Source: Lentimicrobiaceae bacterium (GTDB lineage: Bacteria; Bacteroidota; Bacteroidia; Bacteroidales; WCHB1-69). Taken from it: a DNA stretch of 15,869 bases. The stretch spans positions 1 through 15,869 of the forward strand of contig WQWP01000050.1 of the NCBI GenBank assembly GCA_009787485.1, given 5' to 3'. This document shows, in pieces, positions 1-6,624 of this stretch. Each line of letters begins with the position of its first letter. The stretch's first letter is position 1. The notes beneath the pieces were generated by a model. That model was not told the DNA's origin. It was given only the letters and a program-made list of their open reading frames with translations, and made no database searches. A program made the translations under genes and the position numbers.

Positions 1-215
1 GCGAGTTCTGTTTCATACTTCGCAATGAAGTCGGGGAGGGTTTCGATGGTTGCGTTCTCCAAATCAATAAGCATTTGGGGGTTGTTTGCTCTTACTTCCA
101 CAATATTTTTGAATTTGTCTTTAGCCTCTTGATTAAAGCCTGTTCCAAATAATGCTGCTAAAAGCACTGCCAACCCAGCGATCGCAAATATGGTAATGTT
201 AATAATTTTTCTCAT
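1..215 (-). CDS. Small membrane protein of the exbB operon, partial (left edge)
   Basis: An ATG at 213-215 opens a frame that stays open to the window edge, giving 71 codons with no stop. The product begins with a hydrophobic stretch (residues about 4-24, INITIFAIAGLAVLLAALFG), reads as a signal anchor or single membrane helix, and continues as a soluble, mildly acidic segment (FNQEAKDKFKNIVEVRANN). It starts 33 nt after the stop of the ExbB-family gene on the same strand, so the two are probably co-transcribed. From knowledge of Bacteroidota operons, a small uncharacterised membrane protein often sits between exbB and the exbD genes, and this fits that place. I do not recognise a named domain and the C-terminus is missing. 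The reading frame is fairly certain; the role is inferred only from position. Confidence 0.72.
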   Translation of the reverse strand, partial: MRKIINITIFAIAGLAVLLAALFGTGFNQEAKDKFKNIVEVRANNPQMLIDLENATIETLPDFIAKYETEL

Positions 216-248
216 GTTATGAATTTTAATTTATTGTGAGAAAATCAA

Positions 249-1049
249 TTATTTACTTTTAATCATCATATCCATGAATGAAATGGTAGCATCTTCCATA
301 TCCACTACAATACCATCAATTTTAGATATAATATAGTTGTAGAAAATTTGAAGGATAACTGCCGTAATCAAAGCAAATACAGTAGTGATAAGTGCCAATT
401 TCATACCTCCTGCCACAATGGTTGGAGAAATGTCGCCGGCTCTTTCAATATCGTCGAATGCAAGTACCATACCTACTACTGTACCCAAGAATCCGATCAT
501 AGGAACGATGGCGATGAAAAGGGCAATCCAACTTAAGTTGCTTTCCAATTTTCCGATTTGCACACTACCGTAAGCTACTAATGCTTTTTCAACGGAATCT
601 AATCCTTCGTCGGCACGGTCAAGCCCTTGATAAAATACGCCTGCCAAAGGTCCTTTGGTGTCTCTACAAACTTGTTTCGCTTTTTCAACGCCGCCCGATT
701 TTAGAGCCTCGTCTATTTTGCTTAATAATTTTTTAGAGTTAACAGAAGCTAAATTCAGATAAAAAATTCTTTCAATAATGAAGGCTAAGCCGATAATTAA
801 ACATATAAGAATCGGTGACATCCATAGCGCGGTACCTTCAATAAATTTGTCTTTTAAAACGAAGTGCAGACTTTGTTGAATTTGGTCGTCGTTGTCTTCA
901 ATCAAGGCGGCTTGTTCCACTTGAGTTTCGTCGGCTTGTTCAATTTGGGCGGGATCTCCCGCTGTTTGGTCATTTTGTGCAAAAGAAATTTGCGTCACAC
1001 CGAAGGTTAAAAAACCTATAACGGTAAATAAAGCGATTAATTTTTTCAT
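249..1049 (-). CDS. exbB: MotA/TolQ/ExbB-family proton channel protein
   Basis: This 266-residue protein is the ExbB/TolQ type of inner-membrane channel. With ExbD it uses the proton motive force to energise TonB-dependent outer-membrane transport. Visible features: a cleavable signal peptide (residues 1-25, ending SFAQ), a Q/D/E-rich periplasmic stretch (26-65), a first membrane helix (about 77-97), a cytoplasmic helical domain (100-170), and two closing helices (about 173-198 and 212-240). The hallmark GFLGTVVGMVLAF (186-198) is the conserved ExbB/TolQ helix. The extra N-terminal signal peptide and acidic linker are common in Bacteroidota versions of the family. The gene lies downstream of tRNA-Ser on the same strand with no TAnnTTTG box in the 75-nt gap, so it may be read through from the tRNA. 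The exact paralogue (ExbB versus TolQ) cannot be settled, because the ExbD and TonB partners lie outside the window. Confidence 0.92.
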   Translation of the reverse strand: MKKLIALFTVIGFLTFGVTQISFAQNDQTAGDPAQIEQADETQVEQAALIEDNDDQIQQSLHFVLKDKFIEGTALWMSPILICLIIGLAFIIERIFYLNLASVNSKKLLSKIDEALKSGGVEKAKQVCRDTKGPLAGVFYQGLDRADEGLDSVEKALVAYGSVQIGKLESNLSWIALFIAIVPMIGFLGTVVGMVLAFDDIERAGDISPTIVAGGMKLALITTVFALITAVILQIFYNYIISKIDGIVVDMEDATISFMDMMIKSK

Positions 1050-1124
1050 AATAACTTACTTTTTGTTGATTTAATGTTTAATTTGTTATGTTTATAATTT
1101 GTTTGTTTTCTGTTAATTAGCTTG

Positions 1125-1212
1125 CGGAGAGAAAGGGATTCGAACCCTTGAAACGCTTTCGGCGTTTACACACTTTCCAGGCGTGCGCCTTCGACCACTC
1201 GGCCATCTCTCC
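1125..1212 (-). tRNA. tRNA-Ser (anticodon GGA)
   Basis: Read on the minus strand, the acceptor stem is GGAGAGA (1206-1212) paired with TCTCTCC (1126-1132), followed by discriminator G at 1125. The anticodon arm is CACGC / CTGGAAA / GTGTG, so the anticodon is GGA, decoding UCC/UCU. A long variable arm (AACGC...GCGTT) marks a class II tRNA, as expected for serine. The T arm carries GGGTTCGAATCCC. The length is 88 nt. The CCA end is not encoded (CAAG follows). It sits between the iron-sulfur protein gene and exbB, all on the same strand. Confidence 0.96.
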
Positions 1213-1291
1213 TCTCTCTTTTTGAGCGCGTAAAAATAATAAAAAATGTATAGGTGTGGCGGTAAAAAAAAAATCAGGTAAAATGTTGGGG

Positions 1292-1312
1292 ATTCCGCGT
1301 CAAACGCGGAAT
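1292..1312. terminator. Perfect 8-bp palindrome, possible terminator or REP-like hairpin
   Basis: ATTCCGCG (1292-1299) and CGCGGAAT (1305-1312) pair perfectly around the 5-nt loop TCAAA. The hairpin begins 5 nt after the stop codon of the iron-sulfur protein gene, where a 3' end is expected. No uninterrupted T-tract follows directly; on the minus strand the next bases are CCCCAACATTTT. It could be a transcript-end hairpin or a copy of a dispersed GTCATTCC-type palindrome. Folding is clear; function is inferred. Confidence 0.5.
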
Positions 1313-1317
1313 GACTC

Positions 1318-2610
1318 TCAGAGCACAATCGCATCCGCCACAACCTCTGCCACCGTTTTTATCTGAACCCCCAATTTATAAGTAGCATTAAGCTGCATAA
1401 GTTGGTCCACGCAATTATGGCAAGGCGTGATCACTACTTGCGCGCCGGTAGCTTTAATTTGGTCGGCTTTTATTTTGCCGGTTTTCAGTCTGCGTTCGTT
1501 ATATTCGCTCATGGCGAGTTGTCCGCCGCCACCACCGCAACAAAACGAATCTTCACCGTGCGGGTTCATTTCTACTACATTTTCTACGCATTGGTGGATG
1601 ACAAAACGCAATTCGTGCATGAGTCCGCCGTTTCGCGAAATGTTACAAGGGTCGTGAATGGTGTAAGTTTTGTTATTCAATGATTTATCAACTTTGATAC
1701 GATTTTCGCGCAGGTAGTTTCCCAGCAGTTCAATCAAATTCAGTGTTTTGAAATCAAATTTTATATCCAGCCAGTTGGGCGCTTCCCACCGCACCGCCCG
1801 CGCCCCATGCCCACACTCGCCCAGCACCAAGGTTTCGCAGCCCATCTTTTCCATTTCATCCGTTAGCCGTTGGGCAATGATGCGCGCTTTCTCATTATCC
1901 CCTGAAAAAAAGGCGTAATTGGTAATGTCGTACATTGCCGTTGAAATTGTCCAACTTTCTTTTGCCGCATAAAAAATTTTGGCAACTGCGCTGATAGAGA
2001 GCGGGAAAAATTTCGGCTCGCGCGGATTGAGCGTATAAAGCAGTTTTTTATTGGGCTCATCTAACGGAATTTTGGCTTCCGGATCATTCAACTCATCTTG
2101 CAACTCTTCCTCCATCCATTGAATCGTATCTACAAACTCCGGAGTAGGAATTGCCATGTTGTTTCCGGTTTCAATCGCTGCATTTACAGTGGCTTGCAGC
2201 GATTCGGGTACGCCATCCAACGCCGCGAGCATCATGCGTCCAATGCGCACAATGTACGAAATATCCACGCCGATGGAGCAATGTTTTACGCAACGCCCGC
2301 ACATGGTGCAAGAGCCGAAAAGTGCGTCAATCATTTCTTCTACAGTATATTCATTAATTTCCCGGGCGCGCACCCAAGCCGGTAGAATCTTTCCGAAAAC
2401 CGTACAATATCGCCTGTAAATAGAAGCCACCATGTCAACTTTGTAAGCCGGCATCATTTTCGGATCTTCCGTGGCTAAGTAATACATGCAGCTGGTGCCG
2501 CACAAACCGCAGTGCACACAGGCGTTCAAATGCGTAATTAACTTGCTGTCTTTGTTTTCTTTTAAAATTGACAGGGCTTTTTCGATTTGTTCGGGGGTAA
2601 TTTTTTTCAT
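1318..2610 (-). CDS. HdrD/DsrK-like iron-sulfur oxidoreductase (two 4Fe-4S plus CCG domain)
   Basis: A 430-residue cytoplasmic redox protein. Two ferredoxin-type motifs are visible: CVHCGLCGTSC (C31, C34, C37, C41) and CTMCGRCVKHC (C101, C104, C107, C111). In each, the CxxCxxCxxxC spacing binds one 4Fe-4S cluster. The C-terminal half holds one complete cysteine-rich CCG domain: HDPC, then the double-cysteine CCGGGGG, then PCHNC. An earlier ECGHGARA segment looks like a degenerate first CCG domain. A single intact CCG after a dicluster ferredoxin is the layout of DsrK, TmcB and HdrD, which bind a non-cubane cluster and pass electrons between a membrane quinone or cytochrome partner and a cytoplasmic acceptor. 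No haem-b membrane subunit is adjacent, so the partner and substrate are unknown. The ATG at 2608-2610 is the only sensible start. The family assignment is strong; the physiological reaction is not known. Confidence 0.88.
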   Translation of the reverse strand: MKKITPEQIEKALSILKENKDSKLITHLNACVHCGLCGTSCMYYLATEDPKMMPAYKVDMVASIYRRYCTVFGKILPAWVRAREINEYTVEEMIDALFGSCTMCGRCVKHCSIGVDISYIVRIGRMMLAALDGVPESLQATVNAAIETGNNMAIPTPEFVDTIQWMEEELQDELNDPEAKIPLDEPNKKLLYTLNPREPKFFPLSISAVAKIFYAAKESWTISTAMYDITNYAFFSGDNEKARIIAQRLTDEMEKMGCETLVLGECGHGARAVRWEAPNWLDIKFDFKTLNLIELLGNYLRENRIKVDKSLNNKTYTIHDPCNISRNGGLMHELRFVIHQCVENVVEMNPHGEDSFCCGGGGGQLAMSEYNERRLKTGKIKADQIKATGAQVVITPCHNCVDQLMQLNATYKLGVQIKTVAEVVADAIVL

Positions 2611-2670
2611 ATCAAAACATTATTTCAAGATTCTAAGTAATTGTCAATACCTAATTCTGTCAAATGCTGA

Positions 2671-2781
2671 TTAACGCATTGCTTTTCGTTTTATTGGATT
2701 TCTGCTAGTATGAATGATATTGATTATTTTGACAATCTCTTTATTTATGCGATAAGTGATAACAAATCTATAACTTCGTTG
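2671..2781 (-). pseudogene. Remnant of a RelE/ParE-family toxin (C-terminal third only)
   Basis: This frame has 36 codons and a TAA stop but no start codon; an in-frame TAA lies immediately upstream at 2782-2784. The peptide (SYRFVITYRINKEIVKII followed by NIIHTSRNPIKRKAMR) has the hallmark last beta-strands of RelE/ParE toxins, the Y-R-x-V-x-Y-R-I pattern followed by I-H-x-S-R-N-P. A whole toxin of this superfamily is about 90-105 residues, so roughly the first 60 are absent. The fragment overlaps the end of the antitoxin-like gene by 14 nt, exactly where the toxin gene would follow in an intact operon. The simplest reading is an internal deletion that removed the toxin N-terminus and spared the antitoxin. 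Homology is judged by eye from the motif. Confidence 0.6.
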
Positions 2782-2947
2782 TTAGCCATTGATTCATATT
2801 CTTTTTATGTTCTTCAAAACTAATGAAACTTGAATTTTCGGCGGCTTGCATTTCACTACGATATTCTTCTAATGTCACACCCTTTGGATGCGGATTTATC
2901 CAATCTATTGTCTTTTCTTTTGATTTATTGATAGTGGTTGTTGTCAT
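2768..2947 (-). CDS. Small antitoxin-like protein of a decayed toxin-antitoxin pair
   Basis: A 59-residue ORF too short for usual gene-length cut-offs, with ATG at 2945-2947 and TAG at 2768-2770. The sequence (MTTTTINKSKEKTIDWINPH... then VTLEEYRSEMQAAENS... then FEEHKKNMNQWLTTKL) is charged and helical, with codon use that looks coding throughout. Its size, its E/K-rich C-terminal helix and the toxin-like sequence beginning at its stop codon mark it as the antitoxin of a RelE/ParE-type module. The toxin is broken, so the gene may now act as a solitary antitoxin or be drifting. A -7 box TATTTTTG at 3019-3026 lies about 65 nt upstream. The frame also stays open upstream to the rimM stop, but no start codon lies in that stretch. 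I do not recognise a named antitoxin family. Confidence 0.62.
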   Translation of the reverse strand: MTTTTINKSKEKTIDWINPHPKGVTLEEYRSEMQAAENSSFISFEEHKKNMNQWLTTKL

Positions 2948-3018
2948 ATCCTTGATATTTTTATCTGCTGGCGAAAATACATTAATTAACTGAACAGCGG
3001 CTGTGTTATAGTCGCTAA

Positions 3019-3026
3019 CAAAAATA
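3019..3026 (-). promoter_or_regulatory. Bacteroidota-type -7 box for the antitoxin-like gene
   Basis: Minus-strand TATTTTTG matches TAnnTTTG exactly. A TTTG at 3044-3047 could be the -33 element, but the 17-nt spacer is shorter than the usual 19-21. Transcription would start near 3012, about 65 nt before the ATG at 2947 and just past the rimM stop. This suggests the antitoxin-like gene has its own promoter overlapping the end of rimM. Confidence 0.4.
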
Positions 3027-3037
3027 TTTATGCCCCG

Positions 3038-3556
3038 TCATTCCAAATAAATATCAATCAACCCCTCCGGTGCCGAAATAGTAATCACTTTACGCTCCCT
3101 GTCCACCGTCTCAAAAATCTCATCCACCGCCGGTATCAAAACCTCTTTGCCGTTGTAATCTATTTGCATGATGGGCTGGCGGCTAACTTCCATAAAATCA
3201 ACGCATTTTCCGATGTTTCCTTTTTCTTTGTCAACGACGTCAAAACCAATTACTTCGTGAAAATAAAATTTGTTTCCGGTTAAAGGCGGTAAAAAACTTA
3301 AGGGCAAGTAGAGTTCGGCTTTTATCAAACTTTTAGCATCTTCTCCGGCTATGTCGGCAAATTTTAAAATGGCTTGGTTGGCGCCTTTATAAATGAAATC
3401 TTCAATCATATAAGGCAACATTTCGTCTTCTTCTTTCACAAACACAGCGTCTAACGTTTTGTATTTTTCAGGCTCGTCGGTGTCTAAATACGCCACCACT
3501 TGTCCTTTATAACCGAAAGTTTTGGTAATTACTCCCAAATAAAAAAAATCATTCAT
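3038..3556 (-). CDS. rimM: Ribosome maturation factor RimM
   Basis: This 172-residue protein has the normal RimM length and layout. RimM binds ribosomal protein S19 and assists late processing of 16S rRNA in the 30S head. The N-terminal beta-barrel opens with GVITKTFGYKGQV (residues 8-20), the family's signature GxIxKxxGxxGxV. The C-terminal PRC-barrel-like domain includes FYFHEVIGFDVVD, then the closing LIPAVDEIFETVDRERKVI and PEGLIDIYLE, which matches the conserved RimM C-terminus. The start ATG at 3554-3556 is 1 nt after the stop of the acyltransferase gene, so the two are translationally linked and rimM is the second gene of that unit. In many bacteria rimM sits with rpsP and trmD; here it does not, at least within this window. 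Confidence 0.95.
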   Translation of the reverse strand: MNDFFYLGVITKTFGYKGQVVAYLDTDEPEKYKTLDAVFVKEEDEMLPYMIEDFIYKGANQAILKFADIAGEDAKSLIKAELYLPLSFLPPLTGNKFYFHEVIGFDVVDKEKGNIGKCVDFMEVSRQPIMQIDYNGKEVLIPAVDEIFETVDRERKVITISAPEGLIDIYLE

Positions 3557-3557
3557 T

Positions 3558-5309
3558 TTAATCTGTTTTTTTAAATCTTTCTAAAACATTAACATTCATA
3601 TCTTTAGAAAGCATTAACAATGTTTTCTCAGGAATATTTTTTAAATCTAATAAAATCAATCCGTCTAAACAGTCGTTGAAATCTACATCAATATTAAATG
3701 CTAATATTTTGGCATTCAATTGTAAATAACGTTTCACCAATACGGGAAGTCCGCGCTGTTTATTTTCCAGGTCAATAATCAGTTTGTCCAAAAGCTCCAA
3801 ACTGTTAATATCTTTTAAATAACTTTTCACGAAACGAAACTTTTCTGTGGGTCTTGGATGAATTGGATTAACAAACTTTCCATAATAATGATCGAAATGA
3901 TGTTTTTTAATATATCTTTCAATCAGTGTTTTAGATGTTTCCGAATAATCGTTTGAAATAGACACGGGACCTACTAAATAGCGATAATTTTCGTTTTGCA
4001 ATAAAACCTGTATAATTCCTTTCCACAGCAGCATAAGCGCCACTGAGCTACCCTGATAAGGTTTAATAATAAACGAACGACCTAACTCTACAGTTTTATG
4101 CAGAATGGGGTTTAATGGTTTTTCCAATTGAAACATGTAATCGGTGTAAAATCCTTTCCTGCCGTATTTTGTAATAATTTCCGCGCCCATTCCTATGCGG
4201 TATGCCCCCACAATGGTTTCCTGCTCGTTGTCCCAAATAAAAAGTTGATGGTAGTACGCATCATACTTGTCAATATCAAGCGCTTTGTTGGTGCCTTCGC
4301 CCACTTCCCGGAAAGTGATTTCGCGCAGTCGCCCAATCTCTTCCATCACATAATTCAAATCGTGGGGATGAGCAAAGAACAAAGTAAAAGGGCCTTGGTT
4401 AAAAAGCACATATTCTTGTTTTAATTGATTTATTTCAGTAACAATCAATTCTTTATTTTGAGATGGTGCAATGGGCGCAATAACGATATTGGTAGCCTTG
4501 TGAGCATCTGTTTTTTTTGTAAACGATTTTCGCAACAGATCCACATTCATTCTCAGAAAATCGGCGTATTCCTTATCTTGTAACGGGGCGGTGCGAATGG
4601 GCAAAATAGGCGCTCCGATCGCCACGTCAACCGTCACATTATCTTTCCTGTTGAACTGGCGCACCAATTGCATCGTTCTGAAAATGGGATGGATAAAACC
4701 CCAAAAATGAAAAACAAACGAGTTTGTTCCCGACATAAACATCGGCACAATCGGTACGTTCACTTTGCGGATAAATTTCAGCACAGAGTTAGGCCATTTT
4801 TTGTCCTGTATCTTGAATCCGTGAACGGTAGAAACCTCGCCGGCGGGAAACATTGCCAAACAGTTCCCTTCCTTCACATGACGCAAAGCAGTTTTTATCC
4901 CTTTCACATTGAGCGGATTACTCGCATCGAACGGATCTACTTCTATAAAAAACTTCTCCAGCACATCCATTCTTCCCAGCAGAAAGTTGCCAAGAAATTT
5001 CACATCAGGGCGTGCCCGAGAAATCAAATCAATGAGCACAATGCCGTCCAACATTCCGGTAGGATGGTTGCAAATGAAGATACAACCTCCTTTTTCAGGA
5101 ATATTTTTCAAATTGGTTTCATCCACTACATATTTAATATTATGTTGAAACAGGTAATGCGCCGTAACATCATTTCCCAAATATTCCTGCGTAGCCGCAT
5201 ACGAATCGTTCAATCTATTAAACCCCAACACATTCATCATTACCTTAGAAACATATCTTCTAAGCCGGTTCGATTGGCGCAGGATGTCTTGAGGGGTAAT
5301 AAGCGGCAT
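3558..5309 (-). CDS. Fused PlsC-type O-acyltransferase / OlsB-type GNAT N-acyltransferase (OlsF-like)
   Basis: A 583-residue two-domain lipid enzyme counted from the ATG at 5307-5309. The N-terminal half is a PlsC-type acyltransferase: NHPTGMLDG supplies the catalytic His82 and Asp88 (HX5D, one residue longer than textbook HX4D but usual for this subfamily), and FPAGEVS (154-160) is the substrate-binding motif. The C-terminal half is a hemolysin/OlsB-like GNAT domain, with FREVGEGTNKALDIDKYD (333-350) and GAYRIG (368-373). Fused proteins with this order (OlsF) make ornithine lipids, the GNAT domain N-acylating the amino acid and the PlsC domain adding the second acyl chain. In Bacteroides the same functions are split as GlsA and GlsB for glycine lipids. 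A product of glycine or ornithine lipid is therefore likely, but the head group cannot be read from sequence. A frame extension to a TTG at 5363 is rejected because the promoter box lies at 5368-5375. Confidence 0.87.
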   Translation of the reverse strand: MPLITPQDILRQSNRLRRYVSKVMMNVLGFNRLNDSYAATQEYLGNDVTAHYLFQHNIKYVVDETNLKNIPEKGGCIFICNHPTGMLDGIVLIDLISRARPDVKFLGNFLLGRMDVLEKFFIEVDPFDASNPLNVKGIKTALRHVKEGNCLAMFPAGEVSTVHGFKIQDKKWPNSVLKFIRKVNVPIVPMFMSGTNSFVFHFWGFIHPIFRTMQLVRQFNRKDNVTVDVAIGAPILPIRTAPLQDKEYADFLRMNVDLLRKSFTKKTDAHKATNIVIAPIAPSQNKELIVTEINQLKQEYVLFNQGPFTLFFAHPHDLNYVMEEIGRLREITFREVGEGTNKALDIDKYDAYYHQLFIWDNEQETIVGAYRIGMGAEIITKYGRKGFYTDYMFQLEKPLNPILHKTVELGRSFIIKPYQGSSVALMLLWKGIIQVLLQNENYRYLVGPVSISNDYSETSKTLIERYIKKHHFDHYYGKFVNPIHPRPTEKFRFVKSYLKDINSLELLDKLIIDLENKQRGLPVLVKRYLQLNAKILAFNIDVDFNDCLDGLILLDLKNIPEKTLLMLSKDMNVNVLERFKKTD

Positions 5310-5367
5310 GGTTGAGTTTTTTTTATTGCCGTTGGCTGAAGCCAACGGATTATAAAATATCAATTCG

Positions 5368-5375
5368 CAAAAATA
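5368..5375 (-). promoter_or_regulatory. Bacteroidota-type -7 box for the acyltransferase-rimM unit
   Basis: Minus-strand TATTTTTG matches TAnnTTTG exactly and lies in the 88-nt gap after waaA. Initiation would fall near 5361, leaving a leader of about 50 nt before the ATG at 5309. I see no convincing -33 element at the expected distance. The box helps decide the start of the acyltransferase, because the longer TTG-initiated form would begin almost at the transcription start. Confidence 0.45.
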
Positions 5376-5397
5376 GATTTTTTATGAATGATTGATG

Positions 5398-6621
5398 TTA
5401 CAATTCAGACAAGATTTTCTCCGTAGCCCCAAGATTCTGCGCCACATAATTCTTGCAAATTCTGCAAGTTTCTTCGTAAAATGCAGGATTTTCTTTAAAA
5501 TAAACCACTTTTTGTGCCATTTCCGTTGCATTTTTTATGGGAAATGCTGCGCCTTGTTCTACCAACTCTATGGCTTCGTTAAATTTTTGGAAGTGAGGTC
5601 CGAAAAAGATGGGCTTTTCAAATACTGCGGCTTCTAAGATGTTGTGCAAGCCTGTTTTAAACGCTCCGCCGATGTATGAAATATCGGCATATTTATAGAT
5701 TTTGCTTAATAATCCGATGGTGTCAATAATTAATACTTCATCATTTGAAATATCTTTTATTTCTTTTTCTGAGAAACAAGCTATTGAAAATGAATGAAAT
5801 ATCTTTTTTATTTGCTCTATGTGATTTTTTTCTACTAAATGAGGCGCGATTACAAGTTTATAACCGGAGTGAATTTTTGAAAATAATTCAGCTAATAATT
5901 TTTCATCAGGCTGCCAGGTACTTCCGGCTACCAACAATTTCTTTTCTGCTTTAAAAGAAGTGATAAAGTCTAATTGGTAAGGCTGTTGTGCAATGGCATA
6001 CACCCTGTCGAAGCGCGTGTCGCCGGTAATGGCGGCGTTTAAAATGCCGTGTTGCTGTAAAATGGTTTTCGATTTTTCATTTTGCACAAAGAAATAACTG
6101 CACTTTTTTAACTGCTTCAAAAACCATTTTCCGTAGTTTTTAAAAAAGTATTGGTTTTCTCTAAAAATAGCTGAAACATAATAAAATGGAATATCAGCAT
6201 TGGAAAGTTCGAACATGTAATTATACCAAAATTCATATTTAATGAAGAAAACTTTTTGCGGTTTTACGATCCGAATGAACTGTCTTGCATTTTTTTGTGT
6301 ATCAATGGGCAAATAGGTAATAATTTCTGCAATAGGGTCCTCTTTTTTTACTTCATAACCGGAAGGTGAAAAAAAAGTGACTAGAAGTGTAATATTTTCA
6401 TCTTCTTGTTTTATTAATTCCATTAACGGCTTTCCCTGTTCAAATTCTCCCAAAGAAGCGCAGTGAAACCAAATAATCTGCTTTTCTGCACATTTTTCTT
6501 CGAGAAAAGGAAAGATATTTTTTCTACCGTTATGCCACAGTTTTGCTTTATTTGAAAACAAGGAGCTCCATTTTATGAAACAGGCATACAATTGAATGGA
6601 AAGTGAGTAGAAAAAATGCAT
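5398..6621 (-). CDS. waaA: 3-deoxy-D-manno-octulosonic acid (Kdo) transferase
   Basis: This 407-residue protein is the GT30 glycosyltransferase that transfers Kdo from CMP-Kdo to lipid A precursor on the cytoplasmic face of the inner membrane, the step that starts the LPS core. An N-terminal hydrophobic anchor (about residues 1-20) precedes FHCASLGEFEQGKPL, where Glu59 matches the catalytic Glu of WaaA. The inter-domain region carries GDTRFDR (200-206), and GGAFKTGLHNILE (318-330) plus PIFFGPHFQKF form the CMP-Kdo-binding C-terminal half. Length and motif order are normal. The gene follows the barrel protein gene after only 3 nt, so it is the last gene of the unit starting near 8621. It shows that the organism makes Kdo-containing LPS. 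Confidence 0.95.
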   Translation of the reverse strand: MHFFYSLSIQLYACFIKWSSLFSNKAKLWHNGRKNIFPFLEEKCAEKQIIWFHCASLGEFEQGKPLMELIKQEDENITLLVTFFSPSGYEVKKEDPIAEIITYLPIDTQKNARQFIRIVKPQKVFFIKYEFWYNYMFELSNADIPFYYVSAIFRENQYFFKNYGKWFLKQLKKCSYFFVQNEKSKTILQQHGILNAAITGDTRFDRVYAIAQQPYQLDFITSFKAEKKLLVAGSTWQPDEKLLAELFSKIHSGYKLVIAPHLVEKNHIEQIKKIFHSFSIACFSEKEIKDISNDEVLIIDTIGLLSKIYKYADISYIGGAFKTGLHNILEAAVFEKPIFFGPHFQKFNEAIELVEQGAAFPIKNATEMAQKVVYFKENPAFYEETCRICKNYVAQNLGATEKILSEL

Positions 6622-6624
6622 AGA

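Noticed and set aside
1113..1343. 76-codon minus-strand frame covering tRNA-Ser
   Set aside because: Most of it is the antisense-free reading of the tRNA gene itself. Peptides such as ERWPSGRRRTPGKC are typical tRNA translations.
2763..2770. TAGATTTG (minus strand), an exact -7 consensus that might drive the iron-sulfur gene
   Set aside because: It overlaps the antitoxin stop codon, has no -33 partner at 19-21 nt, and would give a leader of nearly 150 nt. It is probably chance in AT-rich sequence.
2948..3037. In-frame open stretch joining the rimM stop codon to the antitoxin-like gene, which could suggest a read-through fusion
   Set aside because: RimM is full length and ends in its normal C-terminus. 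The stretch has no start codon and carries a promoter box, so the open frame is probably chance.
5310..5363. N-terminal extension of the acyltransferase to a TTG at 5363
   Set aside because: The TTG would be at the predicted transcription start of the TATTTTTG promoter, and the extra residues look non-coding. The ATG at 5309 fits better.
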